The translations under genes and the position numbers were made by a program. Positions 9,191-19,000 of a stretch of DNA of 64,000 nt are shown here, piece after piece. The stretch spans positions 1 through 64,000 of the forward strand of contig DAOPZC010000013.1 of the NCBI GenBank assembly GCA_035353175.1, in the 5' to 3' direction. Origin of the DNA: DAOPZC01 sp035353175. GTDB taxonomy: Bacteria > Verrucomicrobiota > Kiritimatiellia > RFP12 > UBA1067. The notes under the pieces are model-generated. The model had not been told where the DNA came from. It did not search any database and saw nothing but the letters and a program-made list of their open reading frames with translations. Numbering within the stretch: the stretch's first letter is position 1; each line of letters starts with the position of its first letter.

Positions 9191-10795
9191 CTACCGCACG
9201 ATCACGCGGTTCTCGCCGCCACGCGCGTTCAGGTAGGCCTCGGCCTTTTCGTCTAGCGGGACGTATGTCGGACGCGCCGCGGCCGAGGGCAACTGCTCGA
9301 CCGCCCCCAGGCGGGTCGCGGACGTCCCCACGAAGACATTCCCGTCCAGGCGCGGCATCGACGCGCTGCCGTCAGGATTCGTCAGGTCGGCGCAGATCTC
9401 GACCAGTTGTATGTGCGCGCCCGCGAAGAGGTTGTTGCGGATCACGTAGCCCGTCGCGCGGTTGGAGGCGACCCAGCTCTTGATGTGGGCGTCCTGGTCG
9501 CGGTCCGGACGCTGCTCGCAGAGCCCCGTCCCCGCGTCCCACATCAGGTTGTCGGCGATCACGAAATCCTCCATGCGGCTGGGGTTGTTCGCGGGACAGC
9601 GCGAGAGGAAATACTCGATCGAGTAATTGCAGGTCTCGATCACGTTCCCCACGTAGCGGATACCCTTCTGATAAAGGATCTTTTCTTTGCCACTGACGCG
9701 CGACACGACGTCGGCCTGGTGCGTGACGCCGGCATCGTAGATCTGGTACACGTAGCAGTTCGTGACCGTGTAGCCGTCGCACCCGCCCACTTCCACCGCG
9801 TTGCCGTAGCGCACGCCCCACGCGCGGCCGAAGAGGCCCTCGCCCTGGATGCCGCCGCCGATCCAGCCGAACTCGCTGTTTTTGACGAGGAGGTTCTTTG
9901 ATCCGCCCTGGTGGATGCCGTGTGCCCCGCCGACCAACAGGCACAGGTTGTCGAAGGTCGTCCCCTCCTGACCATGCGCCGTGATGATGTTGTGGCGCAG
10001 GCCGAACTCGATCGATTTGAACCGCGCGCCCGGGTTCTCCTTCGAATAGAGATACAGCAGCCCCGTCCCGCGTCCGATGCCGTTCGTGGCGTAGTCGTGG
10101 TAGAAGTGCAGATCTGTGTCGAGGCCGCGGTAATCCGTGAAGGGCCTCCCCGTATACTGCGCCGTCGTGCGGCCGTCCTTGTGGTAGACGGGCAGTATCT
10201 TGACCGCGTGCGCCGCGCCCCCGTCGAAGACCACCAGCCCGACGTCCGTGCGCCCCAGCGGGCAGGACCACACATTCGTCGCGTCCGTCGCCCGCCAGCG
10301 GGCCGGGTCCGCGCCGTTGAAGGGCGAGGCCAGCAGTCGCGGCTTAGGTCCTGAACCGTACGCGGAATAGGTGACGCCCTTGAGCCCTTTGAGCCCGCCC
10401 GCATAGCCGACGAACGGCTTGTCGGCGGGATGGTTCTGCAAATCGAGCGACGTGCGCCAGGTCCCGCCGCGTTCAAAGAGCACAAAGGAGCCGGGCCGGA
10501 TGTCGGTCGCGCGGTTCAGGCGCTGAACCGTCCGCCACGCCGTCGCGGGCGTCCGGCCGTCCTGTGCGTCATCGCCCGCATTCGACAGATAGTAGACGTC
10601 ACATCCCGCGGGCACCGTCGGGTTCGGCGTCGCGCGGATCTCGGCGATGCGCGCGTCCGTCAGCTCGCGGAAGCGCTTCACCGTCGCCGTCGGATCAGGT
10701 CCCACCATCGAGGTGAGGCTCATCTCCGCCGACGCGGACAAGCAGACCCACGCGGCGAATCCCGCCGCCACGCCTTTCAAAAGCGATTCGTTCAT
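9191..10795 (-). CDS. Exported right-handed parallel beta-helix protein (pectate-lyase-like fold)
   Basis: The start at 10795 gives 534 residues with a signal peptide (MNESLLKGVAAGFAAWVCLS...ASA) and a GGGAGA ribosome site; the upstream extension lacks a signal sequence and would cross the promoter. The N-terminal segment DVYYLSNAGDDAQDGRTPATAWRT is the opening typical of secreted parallel beta-helix proteins (polysaccharide lyase/polygalacturonase-like, with a right-handed helix of YVGNVIETCNYSIEYF-type turns). Inverting glycosidase, lyase or structural roles are possible; I do not see the GH28 acidic triad, so a lyase-like or uncharacterised beta-helix enzyme is the safe call. A -35/-10 pair lies at 10902-10930. 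It is transcribed away from the symporter operon. Confidence 0.75.
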   Translation of the reverse strand: MNESLLKGVAAGFAAWVCLSASAEMSLTSMVGPDPTATVKRFRELTDARIAEIRATPNPTVPAGCDVYYLSNAGDDAQDGRTPATAWRTVQRLNRATDIRPGSFVLFERGGTWRTSLDLQNHPADKPFVGYAGGLKGLKGVTYSAYGSGPKPRLLASPFNGADPARWRATDATNVWSCPLGRTDVGLVVFDGGAAHAVKILPVYHKDGRTTAQYTGRPFTDYRGLDTDLHFYHDYATNGIGRGTGLLYLYSKENPGARFKSIEFGLRHNIITAHGQEGTTFDNLCLLVGGAHGIHQGGSKNLLVKNSEFGWIGGGIQGEGLFGRAWGVRYGNAVEVGGCDGYTVTNCYVYQIYDAGVTHQADVVSRVSGKEKILYQKGIRYVGNVIETCNYSIEYFLSRCPANNPSRMEDFVIADNLMWDAGTGLCEQRPDRDQDAHIKSWVASNRATGYVIRNNLFAGAHIQLVEICADLTNPDGSASMPRLDGNVFVGTSATRLGAVEQLPSAAARPTYVPLDEKAEAYLNARGGENRVIVR

Positions 10796-10901
10796 GCCGT
10801 CTCCCTTTTGTCGATGCGCCGTTCCGAGGGATACCCCGTATCCTCCGCGCAGGCGCCTGCGCGGCCGGACGGATGCTCCTCCCCGGCCGGAAAATGACGC
10901 C

Positions 10902-10930
10902 ATCCTACGGCATTCGCCTTCCGCCGTCAA
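10902..10930 (-). promoter_or_regulatory. Sigma-70-like promoter of the beta-helix gene
   Basis: Read on the minus strand, TTGACG (10930-10925) is followed after exactly 17 bases by TAGGAT (10907-10902), about 100 bases before the start codon at 10795. The CGYAAA repeats of the neighbouring divergent promoter are absent, so this gene has its own control. The divergent intergenic region 10796-11193 holds this promoter and promoter module copy 2 and no other gene. Confidence 0.6.
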
Positions 10931-11007
10931 CGCGGGCCACAAAAAGCGCCCGACTGAGCGACCCTGCGTCATCTCGGCCCGTTCGGTGACTGGACATTAC
11001 CGCTCAT

Positions 11008-11072
11008 GCGCAAAAAGTCGAAAAAAGATACGCAAAGCACCTATCGACAGGCGAGGCGGCCCTCTCTAAGAT
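11008..11072 (+). promoter_or_regulatory. Conserved activator/promoter module, copy 2
   Basis: CGCAAA at 11009 and CGCAAA at 11031 are direct repeats 22 bp apart. TCGACA at 11044-11049 starts 13 bp after the second, and TAAGAT at 11067-11072 follows a 17-bp spacer. It drives the symporter gene and probably the whole unit to 15954. The leader of about 115 bases contains a small CTTCC/GGAAG hairpin near 11138-11156. Confidence 0.85.
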
Positions 11073-11193
11073 AAAGGTGTTGTGGCAACCATAGGGAAAA
11101 CGTTGTGTGCGTGTCACGCGAATGGAGCTAGACAGCCTTCCTTCGGTTTTCGGAAGCGGACGCCTTTTCTCTGAAGACAGGAGTTTAATCACG

Positions 11194-12666
11194 ATGACAG
11201 CAATCGGCTTAACGGACTGGACCGTCATGGGGGTCTATGCGGCGCTGACCGCCGTGATATCGTGGGTGGCGGCGCGGCGGCAGAAGGGCGCCGAAGAGTA
11301 TTTCACCGGCGGCCACGCGATGAACGGCTTCGCGGTGGGGCTGTCGATCTTCGCGGCGGCCTTCAGCGCCGCGGCATTCGTGATGTTGCCTCGCGAGGGC
11401 GCTTACCGCAACTGGGGCCTGCTGTCGGTCCTGCTGATGATCCCGCTTTTCATCACGCCCCTGCTCTGGTGCGTCTTCGTGCCGCTCTACACGCGGCTCG
11501 GCATCCGCAGCGTCTACGAGTACCTGTCGATCCGCTTTCACCCGCGCCTCCGCCGTTTGGGAGCGGTGCTCTTCTTTGGCTATGCGTTCGGCTGGCTGGG
11601 CAGCATGCTCTACACGCTGGTGCTGATCTTCGACGCCATGTTCGGCCTGAGTCATGCGCAGTTCGTGCTGACGCTGGTCGGGATCGGCGCGGTTTCGATC
11701 CTCTACGCCTGCACGGGCGGGCTCAAGGGCATCATCTGGCTCGACGTGCTGCAGGCGATCACGCTGGGCGGTTGCGTCGTGGTGATCCTGTTCTTGGCGC
11801 TCGGACGCGTCGACGGCGGGCTCGCGGCCGTGATCGAGACGGGGCAGGCTCACGGCAAGTTTGCCTTGGCGGATCTCTCGGCGGGCATCAAGGGCCAGAC
11901 CAGCATCTGGTGGGTGTTGGCGCTCACGCTTTTCGTCTATCTGCCCGGCTACACCACCTCGCAGGTGACCGTGCAGCGCTATCTCAGCATGTCCGGCACG
12001 AAAGAGCTGCACCGCGCCCTGACGCTCAATGCGGTCGTCGCGACCGCTGTCTATTTCCTCTTCATGCTGGTCGGCACGGTGATGTTCGTCTTTTACACGC
12101 AGAAGAGCGGAGCCATGCCGGCTGTGGCGAGCCAGGACCAGATCCTGCCGCACTTCATCGTCCACGACCTGCGCGTTCCCGGCATCGCGGGCCTGATGAG
12201 CGTCGGCCTGCTCGCGGCCGCGCTGAGCACGCTGGAGGGCGGTATGAACAGCATCGCCTCGGTGCTGACCTTCGATCTGCTCGGCCGCAGTAAGGCCTCC
12301 GTACGGACGGACCGTCTGCTGACCGGCTTGATCGGCGCGGGCGTGGTCGGCGCCGCGTTGCTCGCCCCGTACATCGGCAAGAATTTCATCGACCAGATCA
12401 CCGCCGTGGCCAGCACTTTTCTCGGGATGCTGTTGGGCGTTTACGTGCTGGGCATGTTTTCTGCGCGCGCCAACTCGGGGGGCGCGGCGATCGGCTTGGC
12501 CGCCGGCACCGCGGGCGTGGCATTCTGCTGGCTGGCTCCCGGCATTCCCGCGTGGTGGTGCGGGGCGTTCGCTTTCGTGCCGACGCTGCTGATCGGCCGC
12601 TTGGCGAGCGGGCTTTTTCCGCCGCCCACGGCAGAGCAGCGGCGCGGGCTTTTTCGACAGCGATAA
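11194..12666 (+). CDS. Sodium:solute symporter (SSF) family sugar transporter
   Basis: From the ATG at 11194 (preceded by CAGGAG) the protein has 490 residues and about 13 hydrophobic membrane segments, the normal size for SSF transporters. N-terminal GLTDWTVMGVYAALTAVISW and the following KGAEEYFTGGHAMNGF are the family's TM1 and loop signature; SIFAAAFSAAAFVMLP is the unwound-helix region used for sodium and substrate in vSGLT-like proteins. The upstream in-frame extension overlaps the leader and has no ribosome site. It is the first gene behind promoter module copy 2 and is followed by an L-fucose/L-arabinose-type isomerase, so it probably imports the monosaccharide that the isomerase converts. 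The sugar itself is inferred to be a deoxyhexose or pentose released by the linked glycosidases. Confidence 0.9.
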   Translation: MTAIGLTDWTVMGVYAALTAVISWVAARRQKGAEEYFTGGHAMNGFAVGLSIFAAAFSAAAFVMLPREGAYRNWGLLSVLLMIPLFITPLLWCVFVPLYTRLGIRSVYEYLSIRFHPRLRRLGAVLFFGYAFGWLGSMLYTLVLIFDAMFGLSHAQFVLTLVGIGAVSILYACTGGLKGIIWLDVLQAITLGGCVVVILFLALGRVDGGLAAVIETGQAHGKFALADLSAGIKGQTSIWWVLALTLFVYLPGYTTSQVTVQRYLSMSGTKELHRALTLNAVVATAVYFLFMLVGTVMFVFYTQKSGAMPAVASQDQILPHFIVHDLRVPGIAGLMSVGLLAAALSTLEGGMNSIASVLTFDLLGRSKASVRTDRLLTGLIGAGVVGAALLAPYIGKNFIDQITAVASTFLGMLLGVYVLGMFSARANSGGAAIGLAAGTAGVAFCWLAPGIPAWWCGAFAFVPTLLIGRLASGLFPPPTAEQRRGLFRQR

Positions 12667-12695
12667 GGGGCTGATACGCGAGCCGGTGGAGGAAG

Positions 12696-12768
12696 GAATC
12701 CAGAAGACAGAATCCAGAAGACAGAAGACAGAATCCAGAATCCAGAAGACAGAAGACAGAAGACAGAA
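12696..12768. repeat. Left array of CAGAAGACAGAATC repeats flanking the S23-type gene
   Basis: About 73 bases are built almost only from GAATCCA and GAAGACA heptamers in tandem. The array ends at the start codon of the four-helix-bundle gene. Its GAATCCAGAATCC core is the reverse complement of the right array at 13131-13201, so the two can pair in DNA or RNA with the gene in the loop. Confidence 0.85.
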
Positions 12769-13133
12769 TGAGAGAGCCAGCGATAACATTCGAGGACTTG
12801 CTTGTGTGGCAGAAGGCCCATCTGTTTGTGCTTGCTGTCTACCGGCTGACGCAGAATTTTCCGCGTGAGGAAATCTACGGGCTGTCCTCGCAGTTTCGTC
12901 GGGCTGCGGTGTCGATCGCCGCAAACATTGCAGAAGGATTTAAAAAACGAGGGAAAGCCGACAAGCTTCGTTTTCTGAACATTGCGCAGGGATCGCTCGA
13001 AGAATCACGCTATTACCTGATGCTCACCCGAGATCTTGCTTATGGCGATGTAACCGAGCTTTCTGTTTGCGTGGCGGAGGTCAGCAAATTGTTGGAGGCA
13101 TATTTCCAAGCGATTATGTCTTCCTGCTCCTGA
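12768..13133 (+). CDS. Four-helix-bundle protein (S23/23S rRNA intervening-sequence family)
   Basis: This 121-residue protein matches the S23/IVS family: it begins ITFEDLLVWQKAHLF, contains FPREEIYGLSSQFRRAAVSI, then AANIAEGF, and ends in a helix around SLEESRYYLMLTRDL. Relatives are encoded by intervening sequences in 23S rRNA genes and include the Avd accessory protein of diversity-generating retroelements; free-standing copies have no firmly assigned function. The gene sits between a transporter and an isomerase that otherwise look like consecutive operon genes, and its start and stop codons lie inside flanking inverted repeat arrays. Its G+C content is lower than that of both neighbours. 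This pattern suggests an inserted mobile or domesticated unit. It would be co-transcribed from promoter module copy 2 unless the arrays affect read-through. Confidence 0.88.
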   Translation: MREPAITFEDLLVWQKAHLFVLAVYRLTQNFPREEIYGLSSQFRRAAVSIAANIAEGFKKRGKADKLRFLNIAQGSLEESRYYLMLTRDLAYGDVTELSVCVAEVSKLLEAYFQAIMSSCS

Positions 13134-13201
13134 ATTCCGGATTCTGAATTCCGAATTCTGGATTCCGAATTCTGGATTCTGGATTCTGGATTCTGGATTT
13201 T
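13131..13201. repeat. Right array of GGATTCT/GAATTC repeats flanking the S23-type gene
   Basis: About 70 bases consist of TGAATTCCGGATTCTGAATT-type units ending in four consecutive GGATTCT copies. It starts at the stop codon of the four-helix-bundle gene. Its reverse complement (CCAGAATCCAGAATCC) matches the core of the array at 12696-12768, giving terminal inverted repeats about 60-70 bases long but imperfect. Confidence 0.85.
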
Positions 13202-13241
13202 TTAACGACAACTTTTGTTCAAACTCTGAGGAGGTTTTTGC

Positions 13242-14699
13242 ATGCGAATTGAAAGAAGGAAACCGCTGGCCGCACGGGTCGGCGTGGTGGGCGTGGGTCA
13301 TCACACCTATTGGGCGCAGTTCGAGGGGCTGTTGGACGAGATGCACCGGAAGCTGACGGCGTTCGACGCCAAGCTCAAGGTCAACGGCGTCGAGACGGTG
13401 CCGTTCGGTTTGCTGGACAACGCCGAGACCGCCTATGCGGCGCTGCCGAAGATGAAGGCCGCCGACCTCGACCTGCTGTTCGTCGACATGGTCACCTACG
13501 CGACCTCCTCGACGTTCGGCGTGATCGCGCGCGACCTGAATGTGCCGATCGTGCTGGTGGCGCTGCAGCCGCTGCGGGCCATGCCGTACGCGCAGGCCAA
13601 GACCTACACGCAGCTCTGCAACGACGACTTCTGCTCCGTGCCGGAGTTCACCGGCGTGGCGATCCGCATGGGCAAGCCGGTGGCGGACGTGATTTTGGGC
13701 GTGCGCGAAAACGATGCGGCGGCAGACGCCGAGATCGCGAAGTGGTGCCAGATCGCCAAGGTGTTGCACGACCTGCGCCGCGCGCGCATCGGGCTCATGG
13801 GCCACGTGCTCGAGTCGATGTACGACATGCACGTCGACCCGACGGCCGTGACCGCGGCGTTCGGCTGCCACGTCGCGCTGTGCGAGCCGGACGAGGTGTT
13901 GAAGCACTACCTTGTCGAGGACCGCCCGGCCGTGGAGACGATGAAGAAGCGCATCCTCGACTTCTTCGACACGCCCGATCCGGTCTCCGATCCGATCACC
14001 ACCAAGCTGACCGACCATGACCTCGAGGTTGCGGCCAAGGCGGCGGTGGCGCTTGAGAAGTTCGTGTGGGAGCGCAACCTCGACGGGTTGGCCTACTACT
14101 ACGAGGCGATGCCCGACACGCCGATGCGCGAACTGGTGACCAACTTCATCGTCGGCAACTCGCTGCTGACCGGCGCGGGCTTCCCGATGTGCGGCGAGTA
14201 CGACCTCAAGAACTGTCTCGCGATGATGATCATGGACCGGCTGGACATCGGCGGCAGCTTCGCGGAGTTCCATCCGATCGACTTCGACCGCGACACGGTG
14301 CTGGTCGGCCACGACGGGCCGCACCACCTGAACATCGCCTCGCGCAAGCCGGTGCTGCGCTCGCTCAAGACTTACCACGGCAAGCCCGGCAAGGGCGCGG
14401 GCGTGGAGTTCAACATCAAGGAGGGGCCGATCACGATGCTCTCGATCGGCGTGAAGGCCGACGGCAAGATGAAATTCATCATTGCCGAAGGCGAGTCCAT
14501 GGCCGGGCCGATTCCTCCGACCGGAAATACCAACACGCACGGCAAATTCCTGCCGGACGTGCGCACTTTCCTCAAGCGCTGGGTCATGGAAGGACCGACG
14601 CATCACTTCGCGCTGGGCGTGGGGTACCACGCGGACGAGCTGGTCAAGTTGGCGAAGGTGCTGGGCATCGAGGCGGCGGTGGTGACGCCGCGGGGGTGA
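13242..14699 (+). CDS. L-fucose/L-arabinose isomerase family protein
   Basis: This 485-residue protein spans the full length of the FucI/AraA superfamily. It opens with RVGVVGVGHHTYWAQFEGLL and carries the fold's metal-site segments: CGEYDLKN (acidic ligand) about two-thirds along, GPHHLNIA (histidine) and HHFALGVGYH near the C-terminus. The family interconverts aldoses and ketoses with a divalent metal in the cytoplasm. The subfamily is a distant homologue of characterised AraA, so L-arabinose, L-fucose and L-rhamnose-like sugars are all possible. A GAGGAGG ribosome site precedes the ATG. Upstream lies the symporter (separated by the S23-type insertion) and downstream the second GH99-like gene, all in one direction behind promoter module copy 2. 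The context supports catabolism of a sugar released by GH106/GH99-type enzymes. Confidence 0.88.
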   Translation: MRIERRKPLAARVGVVGVGHHTYWAQFEGLLDEMHRKLTAFDAKLKVNGVETVPFGLLDNAETAYAALPKMKAADLDLLFVDMVTYATSSTFGVIARDLNVPIVLVALQPLRAMPYAQAKTYTQLCNDDFCSVPEFTGVAIRMGKPVADVILGVRENDAAADAEIAKWCQIAKVLHDLRRARIGLMGHVLESMYDMHVDPTAVTAAFGCHVALCEPDEVLKHYLVEDRPAVETMKKRILDFFDTPDPVSDPITTKLTDHDLEVAAKAAVALEKFVWERNLDGLAYYYEAMPDTPMRELVTNFIVGNSLLTGAGFPMCGEYDLKNCLAMMIMDRLDIGGSFAEFHPIDFDRDTVLVGHDGPHHLNIASRKPVLRSLKTYHGKPGKGAGVEFNIKEGPITMLSIGVKADGKMKFIIAEGESMAGPIPPTGNTNTHGKFLPDVRTFLKRWVMEGPTHHFALGVGYHADELVKLAKVLGIEAAVVTPRG

Positions 14700-14751
14700 A
14701 GCAAGGCGGGAGAGGCTGGCGATCTGACCTATAGGCCAAGGGAGGAAAAAC

Positions 14752-15954
14752 ATGGGCAACACACGTGTCGTGATGGCGGTAGCACTGGCCGCCTGTGTCA
14801 ACATGCGGGCGCAGGCCCAGACGGGGAACGGTCCGCGGCCTGAGGTCGCCGCCATCTACTATCCGCATTGGCACCGCTACGACCACGGTTCGGCGTGGAA
14901 GGGGGAGGGGTGGACGGAGTGGGAGGGTCTGAAGGCGGCCGTGCCGCGCTTTCCCGGCCACGTCCAGCCGCTGAAGCCGACGTGGGGGTATTTCGACGAA
15001 AGCGATCCCGCGTGGACCGCGAAGGAGATCGACCTGGCCAAAGACAACGGCATCGACGTCTTCATTTACGACTGGTATTGGTACAGCGGCGTCAAGAACA
15101 TGGAGGAGGCGCTTGAGCAGGGGTTCCTCAAGGCACCCAACCGCGGCCGCATGAAGTTCGCGCTGATGTGGGCGAACCACCACCGCCGCGACCAGTTCTG
15201 CCCCGAGTACGGCAAGCCGCGGACCATCTGGCTGCACTCGTACCACTCGGAGAAAGATCTGACCCGCATGATCGACTACTGCATCGAGCACTACTTCCGC
15301 GAGCCCAACTACTGGCGCGTGCGGGGTGGCCTCTTCTACAGCATTTTCCAGGCGAAGGAGTTCGTGGACCAGATGGGCGGTCCCGAGAAGACGCGCGCGG
15401 CGTTCAAGCGGATCGACGAGCGTCTCGGCAAGGCGAATCTGCCGCCCATGCACTGGAACGCCATGGTCTCCACCCCCGCGCGGTCGGAAGCGATGCGGGC
15501 GGCCGGTTTCCACAGCACGAGCCGGTACAACGTGTCGACGGCGGGAAAGGTCAAGCCGGACGCCACGGAGGACTATGGGGACGTGATGGAAGCGCACCGC
15601 AAGCACTGGAAGGCCATGCAGACGGCGCAGCTGATGGACATTCCCGTCGTCACGCGCGGCTGGGACTCGTCGCCGCGCTGCCGCGCGGACGTGCCCTGGC
15701 CGTTTCCTCGGACCCAAGGCGGCGGCTTCGAATATCCGTACAGCCAGATTGTGACCGGCGTGACGCCCGAGCGGTTCGAGCAGCTGTTGCGCGACGCTGC
15801 GCAGGCCGTCCGCGACGACTCCAAGGCGCCTCCCGCTGTGCTGATCAACGCGTGGAACGAGTGGACCGAGGGGCAGTTCCTGTTGCCCGAAGAACACTAC
15901 GGGACGGCCCACCTCGAGGCGATCCGCAACGTGTTCGGAACCGCTGCAAAGTGA
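14752..15954 (+). CDS. Exported GH99-like (WbsX-type) protein
   Basis: This 400-residue protein has an N-terminal signal peptide (MGNTRVVMAVALAACVNMRAQAQ) and a single GH99-like/WbsX barrel. Signatures are AAIYYPHWHRYDHGSAW, VFIYDWYWYSGVKNMEEAL, ALMWANHHRRD and NAWNEWTEGQFLLPEEH (Asn369-Glu370). It is shorter than the paralogue at 7504-9186 because it lacks the C-terminal beta-sandwich and the lipobox, so it is probably soluble in the periplasm. It ends the operon that starts with the symporter. The likely role is cleavage of an internal linkage in the target glycan; the precise substrate cannot be derived from sequence alone. Confidence 0.82.
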   Translation: MGNTRVVMAVALAACVNMRAQAQTGNGPRPEVAAIYYPHWHRYDHGSAWKGEGWTEWEGLKAAVPRFPGHVQPLKPTWGYFDESDPAWTAKEIDLAKDNGIDVFIYDWYWYSGVKNMEEALEQGFLKAPNRGRMKFALMWANHHRRDQFCPEYGKPRTIWLHSYHSEKDLTRMIDYCIEHYFREPNYWRVRGGLFYSIFQAKEFVDQMGGPEKTRAAFKRIDERLGKANLPPMHWNAMVSTPARSEAMRAAGFHSTSRYNVSTAGKVKPDATEDYGDVMEAHRKHWKAMQTAQLMDIPVVTRGWDSSPRCRADVPWPFPRTQGGGFEYPYSQIVTGVTPERFEQLLRDAAQAVRDDSKAPPAVLINAWNEWTEGQFLLPEEHYGTAHLEAIRNVFGTAAK

Positions 15955-15964
15955 GCGGAAGACT

Positions 15965-16028
15965 GCGCAAAAAGTTGAAAAAAGATACGCGAAATACGGA
16001 TCGACAAGTCGCGCCCTGTCTGTATATT
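15965..16028 (+). promoter_or_regulatory. Conserved activator/promoter module, copy 3
   Basis: CGCAAA at 15966 and CGCGAA at 15988 are direct repeats 22 bp apart. TCGACA at 16001-16006 starts 13 bp after the second, and TATATT at 16023-16028 follows a 16-bp spacer. It begins 11 bases after the preceding stop codon and drives the giant esterase gene. Its position rules out the earlier in-frame start near 16027, which lies inside the -10 box. Confidence 0.85.
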
Positions 16029-16083
16029 GAAAAATCAAATGGATTGGTTTTGTGGTTTCAGTTGCCGAAAAGGGGTGAGTGTG

Positions 16084-19000
16084 ATGCGTCTGGGATCGTT
16101 GAACGGGACAGGTGCCGGTTTGCGGGTTAAGCGTTCAATCGGCGGTTTTTTGGGGCGTGTGCGTCTCGCCGGTCTCGGCCTGTTGGCGGCATTCACCGCC
16201 GCGCGGGGTGCCACGGTGAACTTCCAGGCCTCGTGGACGAACGCGTACGGCCAGAAGACGGCGGATTACCGCATCTACTGCCCGCCCGCCAGCGACGTGC
16301 CGCGGATCAGGGGCGTGATTTTTCTCTATCCGGGCAGCGGCGGCGACTGGCGGTTCCGCGCGGACGACACCGCATTCCGCGAGGCCGCGCGGTCGCTGGG
16401 CTGCGCCTTGGTGGGCGCGGGCTCGAATGCCGGGTTCACGAGCATCACGGAGGCCGAGGCGCGCGCCTCGGTCGAGGCGATTCTCGCGGCGGCCGCCACG
16501 GCTTCCGGGCACCCCGAGATCGTCAACGCGCCGTTGCTGTTCACCGGCTTCTCCTTGGGTGGTTTCGTTTCAACCGAGATGGCGAACGACGTGCGCGAGC
16601 GTGTCGTCGCCTGCGCGCCGCAGCGCGGCTACAGCGCCTTTAATTCGAGCATGCCCGCCGCCACGCGCCAGGTCCCCGTGCTGTTTATGCCCGGGTCGCT
16701 GGACACGAACCCGCTGACCAGCCCCAGCGTGGCCGATTCGGTATTCGATGTGTGGCGGAGCGAAGGGGGGCTCTCGGCGTACGCTATGGACTGGTTGGCG
16801 GGGCACGACACCTTTGTGAACCAGGGCTGGTCCTTGGCCTGGGTCTGGATGGCCGAATGTCTGGCGCTGCGTCTTCCTTCCGGCACCGTTCCGAGCCTGG
16901 AGCCGGGGAACCCCGTGGTCTTGCAGGACATCCCGCTGGCGTCGGGCTGGTTAGGGTCGCGGCCCTATACAACCTCCGCAATCGGCTTGGACTACAGTGT
17001 GCACGTCGACATTGCACCGTACGCGTCTTACAAGGGGACGGTCGGATCAGCCTCTTGGTTGCCCAATGAGGCGGTCGCGCGGGCCTATCAGGCGCAGACG
17101 TCGTACGACGGCGTGACCACGCGCGGGGAAATCCCGCTGCAGGGGCCGGTGGCGATCGTCGGGGCCGCGAAGCCGAGCAGCACGATCCAGCCCGGGCAGA
17201 CGAATCCGCCGCAGCTCGCGGTGCTGCCGGTCGGCGAGCCCTTCGACATCGAGGTCGACCCGCGCGGGTTCGGCCGCGAGGAGGTCACGTTGGCTTCGCA
17301 GAATCTTCTCGCCAACGGCGATTTCTCGCAGTGGTCTTCCGGGCTGCCGACGGGGTGGACGTGCGGCAATACGGCCATGATCAGCCAAGGCCCGGACCTC
17401 AGTGACGCGGGCGGCTCCGCCGTGATTCGGGACAAGGCGAGCCTGAGCCAGACCTTCACGCCGGTGGCGACCAATTTCCAGCTCCGCTTCACCTTCACGG
17501 TCAACCTGACACCCGGCAGCAACACCTGGAACCAGCCGCTGCTTATCAACCTATACCAAGCCAATCAAGCCACAAACGCCTCCTCACCGTGGCTGACTTT
17601 CCGCTTTACGGCCGGCGACGTCGCGGCGGGTCCGTTCACCGCCTCTGCCTTTACGAACAACAGCAGCACCGTCCAGCTTTCCAGCACGCCTGTCACGGGC
17701 TCGACCTACGACGTCGGCGCCGGCGCCTTCACCGGCGGACCCTTCGCGTACGAGTTCGTCCTGAACTACACGGCCTCCAACGACAGCTATTCCTTGAGCT
17801 ACGGGCCTGCCGGCGGCACGCTCTTTAGCACGGGCGCGCTCCGCCTCTTCCGGAATCCGACGAATCCCGCTTTCGGCGGTCTCCAGAGCCTGCAGTTCTA
17901 CGCGTATGTCAACGGGGCGGCGCTCGATGGTGCGCGTCTCTCGGTGATCGAGTCGCAGACGCAGCCAATCACATCCGTGACCTACTACGACGGCGCGGAG
18001 CTGCTCGGCGTGCAGACCGAGCCCGGCCCCGAAGGCTGGAAGCTCTCCCACACGCTCGACACACGCGGCATCCACGGCCTGACCGTTGTGGCCGAGGATC
18101 CCTTCGGCACGCGTTCTTCGGCCTACCGCACGGTTGTCGCGGCCGAGGCGGTGCCGTCCGGCGTCACCCACTATCGCTTCGAACGCTCGCCGGGGTTTAA
18201 GGCCGACCAGTACGAGCTCCTGAACCTCACCTCCAACGCGACGTCCGGCGCCGGCCCGCAACAAGTCGCGCTCGGCGCGGCGGCAGCAGGATCGGCCTTT
18301 CCGCGCCGTTTCGACTTCGGCGACGGCACAAACGCCCACGCGGCCTCCTTCTCGGCTGCCAAGGGCGACGTCTTCACCTGCGCCGACAGCCCGCTGCTGC
18401 CCTCGGACACCACGCCCTTCACGGTCGAAGCGTTCGTGAATCTGACCACCAGCGGCGCGGGCGGCACCTTCCGCACGATTGCCGCGCACGGCACCGGCTC
18501 TACCGGCAGCACGTTGAGCTGGCAGCTCGTGGTGACGGGCGAGGGCTCGGGGCAGGGGCCGCGCAGGCTGGTGCTTCAATTCTGCGGCTCCGCGTCCGGC
18601 GCGCTCGACACGATCAACTCTGGCTTCGAGCTCCAGACCAATGTGGACTACTACGTCGCAGCCTCTTTCACCCCGACCAACACCAGCGCTTCGGGCATTA
18701 CGTTTTACTTCAAGGACCTGACCGCTGGCGGCGCGCTTCAATCATCCAACCGCACGCACACGCAGACGTCGATCACGAACGCGACATCCTCGTTTGCGGT
18801 CGGCAACCGCTATGACCGCGGCACCGGCTGGGATGGGGTCATCGACGAGTTCCGCCTCACCACGCGCGCCCTGACGGCCGGCGAGCTGCTCGTCAGCGCC
18901 GTGCCTGCGCCGGTCGTGCCTGGCTGGGTCGCGCCGGACGACACGCGAATCGCCTATTCCGATTACGTCCGCAAGAGCCTCGTGGCCGCGCCCTTTGACG

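Noticed and set aside
12696..13201. Short repeats around 12.7 and 13.1 kb as a CRISPR array
   Set aside because: The units are 7-14 bases, tandem without spacers, and arranged as inverted arrays around a gene; no cas genes are present.
16027..16083. An earlier in-frame start for the giant esterase
   Set aside because: It lies inside the -10 box of promoter module copy 3 and would add residues before the signal peptide.
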